Positions 27,861 to 37,235 of a DNA stretch of 64,000 bases are shown here, in pieces. The translations under genes and the position numbers were made by a program. Positions within the stretch are counted from its first letter, which is position 1. Each line of letters begins with the position of its first letter. The notes beneath the pieces were generated by a model. That model did not search any database. It was not told where the DNA came from and worked only from the letters and a program-made list of their open reading frames with translations. Origin of the DNA: Pseudomonas sp. NKUCC02_KPG (GTDB lineage Bacteria; Pseudomonadota; Gammaproteobacteria; Pseudomonadales; Pseudomonadaceae); assembly GCF_019345465.1 (NCBI RefSeq), contig NZ_JAHKRC010000006.1, forward strand, positions 186,001-250,000, read 5' to 3'.

Positions 27861-29633
27861 TTAAAAGTGAGCGGCATCCAGCTCATACAAGGATTCGCTG
27901 CCTGCCCGGATGGTGTGCTCAAGGCTCAACGTGCGCGGCAGCAGGCGGCTGAAGTAGAACTGCGCAGTGGCCAGCTTGGCGCTATAGAACGCCGGATCGG
28001 CATCCATCGAACGCTGCGCCACATCGGCCATGCGCGCCCAGAGCCAGGCGTATGCCACATACCCGAACAGGTTGAGGTACTCGACGCAGGCGGCGCCGGT
28101 TTCGTTGGGGTTGACCTTGACCCGAGCCTGCAACCAGTCACTGACGTTTTCAAGACGCTGTACCGCGTCGAGCAACTCGCTGGCGTAAGGTTTGCCGGGG
28201 CTTTGGGCAAAGTCGCGGATCTGCGCGGTAAACATGCGCAGGCTTGCACCGCCGTTGGCGATCACTTTACGGCCCAGTAAATCCAGGGCCTGGATCCCGT
28301 TGGTGCCTTCATAAATCTGGGCGATGCGCACATCACGGACCAACTGCTCCTGACCCCATTCACGGATGTAGCCGTGGCCACCAAACACTTGCTGCCCCAG
28401 CACGCAACTGTCGAACCCGGTATCGGTGAAAAAGGCTTTGGCCACCGGCGTGAGCAAGGCCACCAGCGTGCTGGCGTCCTGTTGTTCCCGGAGCTCAGGT
28501 GAGAACTTGGCGAGGTCCAGTTGTTGACCCACGTAGCTGGCGAAAGCCCGACCGCCTTCGGTCATGGCCTTCATGCTCAGCAGCATGCGTCGCACATCCG
28601 GATGAACAATGATCGGGTCGGCGATTTTTTCAGGTGCCACGGCTCCGGTCGGCGCTCGGCCTTGCAGGCGCTCGCAGGCATAGGCACGGGCATTCTGATA
28701 GGAGGCTTCGGCGCAACCAATGCCTTGAATGCCGATCGACAGCCGTTCGTAATTCATCATGGTGAACATGGCTGCCAGACCTTTGTTGGCGTCGCCAATC
28801 AACCAGCCCTGTGCACCGTCAAAATTGATCACGCAGGTGGCGGATGCCTTGATCCCCATTTTGTGTTCGATGGAGCCACAGCTCACGGCATTGCCTTGAC
28901 CCAGGGAGCCATCGTCATTGATCAGTACCTTGGGCACCAGGAACAGCGAAATGCCCCGTGGACCGGCTGGCGCGTCCGGTAGTTTGGCCAGCACGAGGTG
29001 AATGATGTTTTCGGTCAGGTCCTGGTCGCCGCCGGTGATGAATATCTTGCTGCCGCTGATACTGAAACTGCCGTCCGGCAGTGGTTCGGCACGGGTACGG
29101 ATAATGCCGAGGTCGGTACCGGAATGGGCCTCGGTCAAACACATTGAACCGGCCCAGCGACCTTCATACATCGGGGGCAGGAAGATGCGTTTGAGGGATT
29201 CACTGGCGTGGGCATCAATGGCCAGGCAGGCGCCGCTGGTCAATGCCGAGTACAGGGCAAAGCTTGCGTTGGCGCCGTAGAGCATTTCTTCAAATTGCAC
29301 GGCCAGCATCTTCGGCATGCCAAGCCCGCCGAATTCAGGGTTGCCCGACAAGCCGACCCAGCCGCCTTCGATGTAGGTGTCATAGGCCGACATGAAGCCC
29401 TTGGGGGTCGTCACCTGGCCTGCGTGCCACTGGGCACCTTGCTCATCGCCACTGCGGTTGAGTGGAGCAATCAACTGGCCGGTGACTTTGGCGGCTTCTT
29501 CGAGAATCGCATCGCTTGTATCGGCATCCACATGGTCGGCCAGTGCGGGCAGTCGGGCCCAAAGCGCAGGGGCCTCGAACAGTTCGTGCAGGACAAAGCG
29601 CATGTCGCGAAGCGGGGCATTGAAATCAGGCAT
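27861..29633 (-). CDS. Acyl-CoA dehydrogenase, DmdC-like large type
   Basis: 590 residues, longer than short-chain acyl-CoA dehydrogenases. It carries an N-terminal family-specific helix region (MPDFNAPLRDMRFVLHELFE), the FAD-binding CLTEAHSGTDLG and ITGGDQD motifs, and the catalytic-base region AQIYEGTNGIQALDLLGRK. A C-terminal extra domain is typical of 3-methylmercaptopropionyl-CoA dehydrogenase DmdC and related fatty-acid enzymes. It is encoded 78 bp downstream of an acyl-CoA synthetase gene on the same strand, so they may form a CoA-activation/oxidation pair. The substrate is not determined. Confidence 0.85.
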   Translation of the reverse strand: MPDFNAPLRDMRFVLHELFEAPALWARLPALADHVDADTSDAILEEAAKVTGQLIAPLNRSGDEQGAQWHAGQVTTPKGFMSAYDTYIEGGWVGLSGNPEFGGLGMPKMLAVQFEEMLYGANASFALYSALTSGACLAIDAHASESLKRIFLPPMYEGRWAGSMCLTEAHSGTDLGIIRTRAEPLPDGSFSISGSKIFITGGDQDLTENIIHLVLAKLPDAPAGPRGISLFLVPKVLINDDGSLGQGNAVSCGSIEHKMGIKASATCVINFDGAQGWLIGDANKGLAAMFTMMNYERLSIGIQGIGCAEASYQNARAYACERLQGRAPTGAVAPEKIADPIIVHPDVRRMLLSMKAMTEGGRAFASYVGQQLDLAKFSPELREQQDASTLVALLTPVAKAFFTDTGFDSCVLGQQVFGGHGYIREWGQEQLVRDVRIAQIYEGTNGIQALDLLGRKVIANGGASLRMFTAQIRDFAQSPGKPYASELLDAVQRLENVSDWLQARVKVNPNETGAACVEYLNLFGYVAYAWLWARMADVAQRSMDADPAFYSAKLATAQFYFSRLLPRTLSLEHTIRAGSESLYELDAAHF

Positions 29634-29663
29634 GTGAAGTCTCTTATTCTGGCAAAAGATTCC

Positions 29664-29688
29664 CTGCGGGAGCGATCAAGCCCGCTCC
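29664..29688. repeat. Short intergenic hairpin repeat
   Basis: GCGGGAGCG...CCCGCTCCC between the acyl-CoA dehydrogenase and synthetase genes is a half of the common pseudomonad GGGAGCGGGCTTGCCCGCG-type repeat. Related pieces occur near 37204 and 42569. Confidence 0.55.
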
Positions 29689-29711
29689 CACCGTTGATTC
29701 AGGTGGCGCGA

Positions 29712-31334
29712 TTACAGCGCTTTGGCCATGTCGCGCAGTACGTATTTCTGGATTTTCCCCGTAGAGGTCTTGGGCAACAGGGTAAACACCACCGTACGTG
29801 GCACCTTGAAACCGGCCAGGTGATCGCGGCAAAAGGCGATGATTTCTATCTCGCGTACCTGCTGGTAATCAGCCTTCAGGGTGATAAAGGCGCAGGGGGT
29901 CTCGCCCCATTTTTCATCCGGGCGTGCAACCACGGCGGCCTCCATCACGGCGGGATGGCGATACAGCACGCCTTCGACCTCGATGGTTGAGATGTTCTCG
30001 CCACCGGAAATGATGATGTCCTTGAGGCGGTCACGAATTTCGACATAACCGTCCGCATGACACACCGCCAGGTCGCCGGTATGGAACCAGCCACCCTCGA
30101 AGGCTTCGGCCGTGGCACTGGGGTTCTTCAGGTATCCCTTCATCACCGTGTTGCCGCGCATGAAGATCTCGCCCATGGTTTCGCCGTCACGGGGCGTGGG
30201 GATCAGGGTCTTGGGGTCGGCCACCATCAGCCCTTCCAGCGTGGGGTAGCGCACGCCCTGACGGGACTTTATCTGTGCTCGTTCGGCCAATGGCTGCTCG
30301 TCCCACTTGTCATGCCAGGCACAAATGGTGACGGGGCCATACACTTCGGTCAGGCCGTAAACATGGGTCACCTTGATGCCCATTTCTTCCACGGCGCCAA
30401 TGACTTTGGCCGGTGGCGCCGCCCCTGCAACCATTGCATGTACCGGGTGGTCGATGGCGGCCTTGGCTGACTCGGGCATATTGACCAGTGCATTGAGCAC
30501 AATCGGCGCACCGCACAAGTGAGTGACCTGATGCTCGCGAATCAGAGTGAGGATTTTTTGCGGATCAACCCGGCGCAGAAACACATGCACACCCGCCAAT
30601 GCCGTAATGATCCACGGGTAGCACCAGCCGTTGCAGTGGAACATCGGCAGGGTCCACAGGTACACGGGATGGTTGCCGATGGCCCAGACCATCTGGTTGC
30701 CCAGGGAGTTGAGGTAGGCCCCGCGATGGTGATACACCACGCCCTTCGGGTTGCCGGTGGTGCCCGACGTATAGTTGAGCGCAATGGCCTGCCACTCGTC
30801 TGCGGGCCACTGCCAGTCATACTCGGGGTCGCCTTCAGCCAGCAGTGCTTCATAGTCCAGTGTGCTGACAGGCTGGCCTTCGCCATATTCAGGGTCATCG
30901 ACATCGATGATCAGCGGCGGATGGTCGAGCATGGCGACAGCGGCATGGACCACGTCATGGAACTCGCGGTCGGCAATCAACACCTTGGCTTCGCCGTGGG
31001 CCAGCATGAAGGCAATGGCTTCAGCGTCCAGGCGTACGTTCAGGGCGTTGAGCACTGCGCCGATCATGGGCACCGCAAAATGCGCCTCGAGCATGGCCGG
31101 AATGTTGGGCAACATCACCGCCACCGTATCGCCCTGGCCAATCCCGCGCCCGGCAAGTGCGCAGGCCAGTCGGCGACACCGGCTGTACGTCTGCGCCCAG
31201 GTGCGGCGAATGGAGCCGTGAATGACGGCAGGGTAGTCGGGGTAGACGTTGGCGGTGCGTTCGATGAAGCTCAGGGGGGTAAGGGCAATATGGTTTACGG
31301 CAGTCGGCTCAAGGCCGTGCTCAAAAATCGACAT
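29712..31334 (-). CDS. Acyl-CoA synthetase (AMP-forming)
   Basis: 540 residues from the ATG at 31334 (an in-frame ATG at 31343 is also possible). ANL-family motifs are visible: LNYTSGTTGNPKGVVYHH (A3, about 170-187), the VYGLTEVYGP motif (A5), WFHTGDLAV (A7), RLKDIIISGGENIS (A8) and the catalytic lysine in PKTSTGKIQKY (A10). It activates a carboxylic acid to its CoA ester. The closest named type is the medium/long-chain and DmdB-like group. It is divergent from a two-component system, with only about 100-180 bp between them. Confidence 0.88.
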   Translation of the reverse strand: MSIFEHGLEPTAVNHIALTPLSFIERTANVYPDYPAVIHGSIRRTWAQTYSRCRRLACALAGRGIGQGDTVAVMLPNIPAMLEAHFAVPMIGAVLNALNVRLDAEAIAFMLAHGEAKVLIADREFHDVVHAAVAMLDHPPLIIDVDDPEYGEGQPVSTLDYEALLAEGDPEYDWQWPADEWQAIALNYTSGTTGNPKGVVYHHRGAYLNSLGNQMVWAIGNHPVYLWTLPMFHCNGWCYPWIITALAGVHVFLRRVDPQKILTLIREHQVTHLCGAPIVLNALVNMPESAKAAIDHPVHAMVAGAAPPAKVIGAVEEMGIKVTHVYGLTEVYGPVTICAWHDKWDEQPLAERAQIKSRQGVRYPTLEGLMVADPKTLIPTPRDGETMGEIFMRGNTVMKGYLKNPSATAEAFEGGWFHTGDLAVCHADGYVEIRDRLKDIIISGGENISTIEVEGVLYRHPAVMEAAVVARPDEKWGETPCAFITLKADYQQVREIEIIAFCRDHLAGFKVPRTVVFTLLPKTSTGKIQKYVLRDMAKAL

Positions 31335-31464
31335 GAGGGTCATTCCGGTGGCTGATTGTTAGCTCTATGGCTGCCTGCTCTGCCAATGGCGAGCGGGTCA
31401 GTTTTATGTCCGGTCTGACTTATAGCCCACTCTGGGTTTGATATGGAAGTAATACCTAAGCACT

Positions 31465-31480
31465 ATAGTAGTTGTACTAT
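31465..31480. promoter_or_regulatory. Palindromic operator between acyl-CoA synthetase and histidine kinase genes
   Basis: ATAGTA (31465-31470), GTTG, TACTAT (31475-31480) form an inverted repeat inside an AT-rich stretch. A regulator dimer, possibly the linked FixJ-like protein, could bind here. The site would lie inside the kinase gene if that gene began at the far-upstream ATG (31443), which argues for the downstream start at 31515. Confidence 0.5.
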
Positions 31481-31514
31481 ATGGCTAACCGCTGCCCAAC
31501 CGTCAGGATGCCGA

Positions 31515-33326
31515 ATGCCGCCAACCCTGCTGCCCCATGACCCCCAACCCACTGTAGTGCTTGACGCAGACGGCTTGCCGCTGACGGCGAACCGGGCATT
31601 GACCGGCCTGCTGAAGGGCGCGTTGCTGAGCAGCGTGAGTAACCTGTTGCCTGGCAATCTGCCCGAACTGGTTCGGGCCTGCCTGCAACAGGACAGGGCC
31701 ATAGAGCAGGTAGAAGCACAATGGGATCAACAGGTATGGCTCTGGACACTGATTCCCGATCCCGATAGCCAGTGTGTCGTGGCCCGAGGTCGCGAGGCGA
31801 GTACAGAATTGCTGGCGGGGCGTGAAGCGGCCAAGGCCAGGCGCCTTTACCGGCTGATTACCGAAAACACCACTGATCTGATCTCGCGTCACACCCCGGA
31901 CGGGCGCTTCCTGGATGCCTCCCCGGCGTCCTGGACCCTGCTCGGCTACTGGCCCGAGACACTGCGCGGCACCCGGGCCCAGCGCCTGTTCCATGCTCAC
32001 GATCTCAAGCTGGCGCTGCGCCAGGCCCGGGATGCCCTGCAACTCGATGGCTATCACACCATGACTTATCGCATTCGCCATCACGGGGGGCATTACCTGT
32101 GGTTTGAAACCGCAAGCCGGGCAATCCGTGAAACGTATACCGGGGCGGTGGTTGAGGTGGTCAGTGTGTCGCGGGATATCACTGCCCGTATCCAGGCTGA
32201 AGAGAACAAGCGGCGGCTGGCCGATGTGGTGGAGGCCAACCCTGCCCCTGTGCTGTTTATCGACCCCGCGGGCGGAGTGTCTTATCTCAATCCGGCGGCC
32301 CGGCGCATCCTCGGCCTGTTGCCCGCACAGGGCATGCCTTCATTGGCCGCGTTTCTGACGGCTCACACCCTGGCGATGCTGGAGTCCAGTGGCTGGAGCA
32401 GTGCCGAGCAGCAGGGTCTATGGAGTACTGAAACCCGTCTGCAGCCTTTGAATGGCGAGCCTTCGGTGCCTGTGTCGCTATTGCTGCTGGCCCATCGATC
32501 GACCGCAGGCGAACGGTTTTTCTCTCTGGTTGCCCGGGATATGCGCGAGCGTGAGTTGCGCGAAGCCCAGCAGCGTCACCATCAGGACGAGATGGCCCAC
32601 ACGACACGGTTGATCACCCTCGGTGAGCTGGCGTCAGGCATCGCCCATGAAATCAACCAACCCCTGGCGGCCGTGGTCAATTACGCCAACGCCAGCCAGC
32701 GTTACCTGCAGACCCTGGGCAGCAATCCTGAGGCTGTAGCGCGTGTGGCCCAGGGGCTGGAGCGGATCAATCTGCATGCCAACCATGCCTCTGAAGTGAT
32801 CAAGCGTCTGCGCAGTTTTCTGCGCAAGGGGCGACGTAACCTGCAAGCGCTGGATGTCAGCGAGGTGGCGCGTCAGGCCGTGAGTCTATGTGCCTGGGAG
32901 GCCCGGGAACGCAATGTGGACATCGAGCAGCAATTACCGGACAACCTCGGGCGGGTATACGTCGATCGTGTGCTTCTGGAGCAAGTGCTGCTCAACCTGT
33001 TGCGCAATGCCATAGACGCCAACAGCGAGCAGCATCCCGGCCAGGCTTCGCGCATTACCCTGCAGGCGCAGACCGTCGCGGGCGGGGTACTGCAGATCAG
33101 CGTGCAGGATCAGGGGCCGGGTGTCAGTGCCGGGCAGCTTGAGCAACTGTTTACGCCGTTTTACACCAGCAAGGTGGATGGGCTGGGGCTGGGGCTGTCG
33201 ATGAGTCGCAGCATCATTGAAGGCTTCGGCGGTGAACTCGACGCCCGGCCACAACCCGACGGCTTATTGATGTGCTGCAGCTTGCCGTTGATGGCATCAC
33301 TCAAACCGACAAGAGAGGCAACATGA
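31515..33326 (+). CDS. PAS-domain sensor histidine kinase
   Basis: 603 residues from the ATG at 31515, which has AGGA 6 bp upstream; an ATG at 31443 is in frame but overlaps a likely operator. Order: a short N-terminal part, a PAS domain (about 110-230) with a PAC segment, a second PAS-like region (about 235-350), HisKA with the phospho-accepting H378 in GIAHEINQPLAAVVNYANA, and a HATPase domain with the N box (LLNLLRNAIDAN), QDQGPG and GLGLGLSMSR. No membrane helices are seen, so it senses something in the cytosol. It overlaps its response regulator gene by 4 bp. Confidence 0.88.
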   Translation: MPPTLLPHDPQPTVVLDADGLPLTANRALTGLLKGALLSSVSNLLPGNLPELVRACLQQDRAIEQVEAQWDQQVWLWTLIPDPDSQCVVARGREASTELLAGREAAKARRLYRLITENTTDLISRHTPDGRFLDASPASWTLLGYWPETLRGTRAQRLFHAHDLKLALRQARDALQLDGYHTMTYRIRHHGGHYLWFETASRAIRETYTGAVVEVVSVSRDITARIQAEENKRRLADVVEANPAPVLFIDPAGGVSYLNPAARRILGLLPAQGMPSLAAFLTAHTLAMLESSGWSSAEQQGLWSTETRLQPLNGEPSVPVSLLLLAHRSTAGERFFSLVARDMRERELREAQQRHHQDEMAHTTRLITLGELASGIAHEINQPLAAVVNYANASQRYLQTLGSNPEAVARVAQGLERINLHANHASEVIKRLRSFLRKGRRNLQALDVSEVARQAVSLCAWEARERNVDIEQQLPDNLGRVYVDRVLLEQVLLNLLRNAIDANSEQHPGQASRITLQAQTVAGGVLQISVQDQGPGVSAGQLEQLFTPFYTSKVDGLGLGLSMSRSIIEGFGGELDARPQPDGLLMCCSLPLMASLKPTREAT

Positions 33327-33958
33327 CAACCCAAACCCGGTCTGTGGTGTACGTGGTGGATGACGATCAGGGCATGCTTGACTCGACCGTCTGGCTACTG
33401 GAGTCCGTGGGACTGAATGCGCTGGCGTTCACCAGTGGGCAAGCGTTTCTGCACGCGTGCGATCCATCGCTCAGCGCCTGTGTGGTGCTGGATGTCCGCA
33501 TGCCGGCAATGGGTGGCCTTAACGTGCAACAAGCGCTTCAGGAGCGCGGGATCAAGATGCCGGTGATTTTTGTCAGTGGCCACGCCGATGTGCCGATCGT
33601 GGTACGTGCTTTCAAGGCGGGCGCCCATGATTTCATCGAAAAGCCCTATAACCAGCAGTTGCTGCTCGATAGCGTGCAGCAGGCCCTCAGCGGCGGCAAC
33701 GCACGACAAACGGCAACCCTGGAGCAGACGCAGCTGGAGGCGCGACTGGACAGCCTGACGCCCCGTGAGCGGGATGTGCTCCTGCCCTTGGTCAAGGGCT
33801 ACACCACCCGTGAAATTGCCGAGCAACTGGCGGTAAGCGTCAAGACCATCGACCTGTATCGCTCCCGGGTGATGAAGCGTATGCAGGCCCGACATTTGCC
33901 GGATCTGGTGGGCATGGCCATCGCAGCCGGTTTGGTCGATCCGCTCAGGTTGCGCTAG
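33323..33958 (+). CDS. FixJ/LuxR-type response regulator
   Basis: 211 residues. The receiver domain has the acidic pair DDD (13-15), phospho-acceptor D57 in VVLDVRMP, and the K in IEKPYNQQ. The C-terminal LuxR-type helix-turn-helix is LTPRERDVLLPLVKGYTTREIAEQLAVSVKTIDLYRSRV. The start codon overlaps the kinase stop (ATGA), so the two are a cognate pair. The likely target is the divergent acyl-CoA synthetase/dehydrogenase pair. That is inferred from position only. Confidence 0.92.
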   Translation: MTTQTRSVVYVVDDDQGMLDSTVWLLESVGLNALAFTSGQAFLHACDPSLSACVVLDVRMPAMGGLNVQQALQERGIKMPVIFVSGHADVPIVVRAFKAGAHDFIEKPYNQQLLLDSVQQALSGGNARQTATLEQTQLEARLDSLTPRERDVLLPLVKGYTTREIAEQLAVSVKTIDLYRSRVMKRMQARHLPDLVGMAIAAGLVDPLRLR

Positions 33959-35360
33959 CCAGTAAAGCCTCAAAGGCGGCCATGACAGCGGGCGTATCGG
34001 TATGGGCGACGTTGAAGCGCATGCAGCGGCGCAACCGGGGGTCGAAACCGAACAGTATGCCGGGGGCGAGCACCAGGTCACGGGCAAGCGCCTGCTGCGC
34101 CAGTGTTTCTGCATCCAGCCCGGCAGGCAGCGTGACCCAGATAAACATGCCGCCCGCATAGGGCACGCTCAATGTGAAGCCCAGCCCCCGCAGCCATGCA
34201 GCCACGCGTGCACCGCTGACCAGCAGGCCTTGCACCACGCGCTTGCGGTGCTTGTGATAAGTGCCGTCATTGAGCATCGAGCACACCACCTGTTCGAGCA
34301 TTTCCGAAGTGATCCCGCCGCACATCAGCTTCATGTGGGTCAACTCGGCGGCCATTTGGGGGGTGGCCACCACAAAGCTCACCCGCAAGTTGGCACTGAG
34401 GGTTTTCGAAAAGCCGCTCAGGTAGGTCACTTGCTCTACGCCTGCCAGAGCCACCAGCCGCGGAGGCGGTTCGGGGTGCAAGTCGCCATAGAGGTCGTCT
34501 TCGATAATTGAGCAGTCATGGCGCTTGGCAAGTTCCAGCAGGCCGTAAGCCTGGCTCGGCGTAAAGGAGTGGCCGGTCGGGTTGTGCAGCAGCCCCGTGG
34601 TCAGGTAAAGCGTGGGGCGGTGCTGGATGAACAGATTTTCCAGGGCTTGCAGGTCAAGCCCTTGGACGGTGCGTTCCAGCGTCACTACGCGCACGCCGTG
34701 CAAGGCCAGATTGGCGTGAAAATTGAAATAGCAGGGCATGTCCAGCAGCACCGTATCGCCGGGCCGCACGCGCAGGCGCAGCAGCATGTCCAGTGCCAGC
34801 ACGGTATTGGCGGTCGTGATGATCTGTTCGATACCCACATCCAGGCCTTGGCCCAACAGCTTCTGCTGCAAAGCCTGGCGCAATGGCAGATACCCCGCCG
34901 GATCGCCATAGCCGGTCAGGCGCAAGGTTGGCGAGCGGCTGAGCTGGCGCACGCTGGCGCGCAGGGCACTGGACTCCAGCCAGCTTTCAGGCAGATGCCC
35001 GCTTCCCGGGCGCAGGGCACCGCTGGCGCCGGTCAGGGAGCGGCGCAGGACGCTGCTCAAATCCTGTGGCAACAGGTCAAGGCCAATGGCGCGTCTGGCC
35101 ACAGGTGCTTTCGACGCCACGAAATAGCCCAGCCCCTGACTGGAGGTAATCCGGCCTTGGCCACGCAAGCGATCCAGCGCCTCAATCAGGGTGAACTTGC
35201 TGACACCCCAGTGTTGGGTCATCAGCCGCGCTGAAGGCAGTTTACTGCCGGGGCTGAACTGACCCTGATCGATGGCCTGGCCCAGCGCATCAACAATCTG
35301 CTGGACCTTGGGAATGCCGGGCTGGAACGAAACGCTGGGTAAGTGCATGCAGGACCTCAT
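33945..35360 (-). CDS. MocR-type PLP-dependent transcriptional regulator
   Basis: 471 residues (an ATG at 35348 is an alternative start). The N-terminal GntR-like winged helix (about 15-85: VDALGQAIDQGQFSPGSKLPSARLM...RGQGRITSSQGLGYFV) is fused to a type I aminotransferase fold. The PLP-binding lysine is in LSGFSKTLSANLR, and the EDDLYGDLHPEP segment holds the aspartate that contacts the pyridine ring. Such proteins regulate genes in response to amino compounds. It is divergent from a LysE-type exporter, its likely target. The 3' end overlaps the response regulator gene by 14 bp on the other strand. Confidence 0.9.
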   Translation of the reverse strand: MRSCMHLPSVSFQPGIPKVQQIVDALGQAIDQGQFSPGSKLPSARLMTQHWGVSKFTLIEALDRLRGQGRITSSQGLGYFVASKAPVARRAIGLDLLPQDLSSVLRRSLTGASGALRPGSGHLPESWLESSALRASVRQLSRSPTLRLTGYGDPAGYLPLRQALQQKLLGQGLDVGIEQIITTANTVLALDMLLRLRVRPGDTVLLDMPCYFNFHANLALHGVRVVTLERTVQGLDLQALENLFIQHRPTLYLTTGLLHNPTGHSFTPSQAYGLLELAKRHDCSIIEDDLYGDLHPEPPPRLVALAGVEQVTYLSGFSKTLSANLRVSFVVATPQMAAELTHMKLMCGGITSEMLEQVVCSMLNDGTYHKHRKRVVQGLLVSGARVAAWLRGLGFTLSVPYAGGMFIWVTLPAGLDAETLAQQALARDLVLAPGILFGFDPRLRRCMRFNVAHTDTPAVMAAFEALLASAT

Positions 35361-35495
35361 ACTTTGCCGGTGATGTTACCAGTAAAGGTCGGTAAAGTTT
35401 GCCGGTGGTTGATCTGCCCATTCGGCTACGTCCTGCCTAGACTGCGGTGTCGCTCGCACAGGTTCGAGCGTTGATTGCGGGATGTAACGATCGAA

Positions 35496-36131
35496 ATGGC
35501 CACACAACTCACACTGGTTTCCTTTTCTTATTTTCTGGTGTTCTGCGCCACCATGACCTTTAGTCCTGGCCCCATGACCCTGTTGCTGATGGGTTTCGGC
35601 ATGCAGGAAGGCTTGAAGCGATCAATGCCGGTGCAGCTGGGCGCCAGTGCGGCGTATCTGGTGTCGATCCTGATTTTTGCCGTCGGGTTTGCCGAATTGA
35701 TCAAAGGCAATCCACTGATCAGCCGTGCACTTCAATACATCGGAGTGGCGTACTTGCTGTATCTGGCCTGGCGGCAATGGAACAGCAACGGGCTGGCGCT
35801 GGATCGCACGGCAACCCTGGACAGCGGCTTCAAGGGCCGATTTGGCAAGGGCTTGCTCACCGGTTTCTCGAACCCGAAAACCATCGTCATGTTCAGCGCA
35901 GTGTTCCCGCAGTTTGCCGGGCAGGGCAGTGCCACTCGGGCCCAGGACCTGATCGTGCTGGGGCTGGCGTTTTTACTGTTGCAGTTCGCCAGCGGCTGCT
36001 TGTATTGCTACTTCGGTCAGCGGATTCGTCGTGTGCTGCAAAGCCCGTCGCGGCAGGTGTTGTTGCAAAGGGCTACGGCAGTGATGCTCTTGGGTGTGGC
36101 CCTGATGCTGGCGCGGGGATTTGACAACTGA
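35496..36131 (+). CDS. LysE/RhtB family amino-acid exporter
   Basis: 211 residues with about six membrane helices. The family signature near the N terminus is FSPGPMTLLLMGFGMQEGLKRS, and NPKTIVMFSAVFPQF is the second conserved part. The ATG at 35496 is chosen; an upstream TTG is in frame but unlikely. Members export amino acids such as lysine, threonine or homoserine lactone. The divergent MocR regulator probably controls it. Confidence 0.88.
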   Translation: MATQLTLVSFSYFLVFCATMTFSPGPMTLLLMGFGMQEGLKRSMPVQLGASAAYLVSILIFAVGFAELIKGNPLISRALQYIGVAYLLYLAWRQWNSNGLALDRTATLDSGFKGRFGKGLLTGFSNPKTIVMFSAVFPQFAGQGSATRAQDLIVLGLAFLLLQFASGCLYCYFGQRIRRVLQSPSRQVLLQRATAVMLLGVALMLARGFDN

Positions 36132-36183
36132 TCAAAACGCTATAAGTGCGCTGAATTATCATGGCTATGGGTTATATTGAGAC

Positions 36184-37167
36184 GTGTTTCAACCCGTATC
36201 GAGATTGGTTGTGTCGACTATTGACCCTGCAGTAACCCTGGTATCAGCCATTGAGTTAAATCAGGTTCAAACACCTGTGGCGCTTTATCTTCAGCGTCTT
36301 GCTCCCTCCAGCCGGCAAACCATGCGCTATGTCTTGCAGGAGGCGGCAGATCGGCTGGGCGCTGAAGACGTGGCGATTGACGAATTCCCCTGGCATCACT
36401 TGCAACCCGGGCATATCACCGCACTGGTGGCTGCATTGCGCGAGGACGGCTACGCGCCCAATACCTCATCGCTGTACGTCAATGCCATTCGCGGCGTCAT
36501 GAATCAGGCCTGGCAGCAGAGCCTGATTACCCAGGATCATTTGTTGAAGATTCGCGCAGTGAAGGCGGGCGGCGGCTCGCGCCTGGTCAAGGGGCGCAAC
36601 CTGCGACGCAACCTGATCCGCGAACTGATGGATGTCTGTGCGGCAGATCCGCGTCCGCAAGGGCTCAGGGATGCTGCGATCATTGCGATTCTGTACGGCT
36701 CGGGGATGCGCAAGTCGGAGTCGGTGAACATGGACCTTTGTCAGGTCGATGTGGAGCAGCGCAGCTTGCAGGTATTGGGCAAAGGCAACAAGGAACTGAT
36801 CAAGTTCGCTCCGGTCTGGGCCTTTGAAAAGCTTGAGGCGTGGCTGGCGTTTCGTCGGGCCCAACTGCCGGATGGCGTGAGCGATGACACGTTTCTGTTC
36901 AATCGCATCCGCCGCGGCAATCACATCACCCGCGAGCGCATTACCAAGCATGCGATTTACTACATTGCCAAGCAGCGGGGCAAGCAGGTGGGGGTAGACA
37001 TCATGCCCCACGACTTTCGCCGTTCGTTCATTACCCGCGTGATTGAAGAGTACGACGTATCCATTGCGCAAAAACTGGCCCACCACGCCAACATTGCCAC
37101 CACCGTCAGCTATGACGTGCGAGATGACAATGAGCGGCGCAATGTGACAGACCGGTTTTTGTTGTAG
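36184..37167 (+). CDS. Tyrosine recombinase (phage integrase family)
   Basis: 327 residues, GTG start. An N-terminal SAM-like core-binding domain (about 30-120) is followed by the catalytic domain with R in YGSGMRKSES, K in GKGNKEL, HDFRRSF (H-x-x-R), the second histidine in LAHHANIATT and the nucleophile in VSYDVR. All residues needed for activity are present. It sits alone in a core-like region with no obvious attachment site or cargo, so it may be a resident chromosomal recombinase rather than an island integrase. Confidence 0.88.
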   Translation: MFQPVSRLVVSTIDPAVTLVSAIELNQVQTPVALYLQRLAPSSRQTMRYVLQEAADRLGAEDVAIDEFPWHHLQPGHITALVAALREDGYAPNTSSLYVNAIRGVMNQAWQQSLITQDHLLKIRAVKAGGGSRLVKGRNLRRNLIRELMDVCAADPRPQGLRDAAIIAILYGSGMRKSESVNMDLCQVDVEQRSLQVLGKGNKELIKFAPVWAFEKLEAWLAFRRAQLPDGVSDDTFLFNRIRRGNHITRERITKHAIYYIAKQRGKQVGVDIMPHDFRRSFITRVIEEYDVSIAQKLAHHANIATTVSYDVRDDNERRNVTDRFLL

Positions 37168-37235
37168 CACAAGCCTTGCGGCATGCGGGTGCTGGGATTT
37201 GATGCATCGCGAGCAAGCCCGCTCCCACAGGTTCG

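Noticed and set aside
37168..37235. Integron or attachment site next to the 36184 recombinase
   Set aside because: Only a half copy of a common pseudomonad intergenic repeat (GCGAGCAAGCCCGCTCCCAC) is seen, with no matching partner or cargo.
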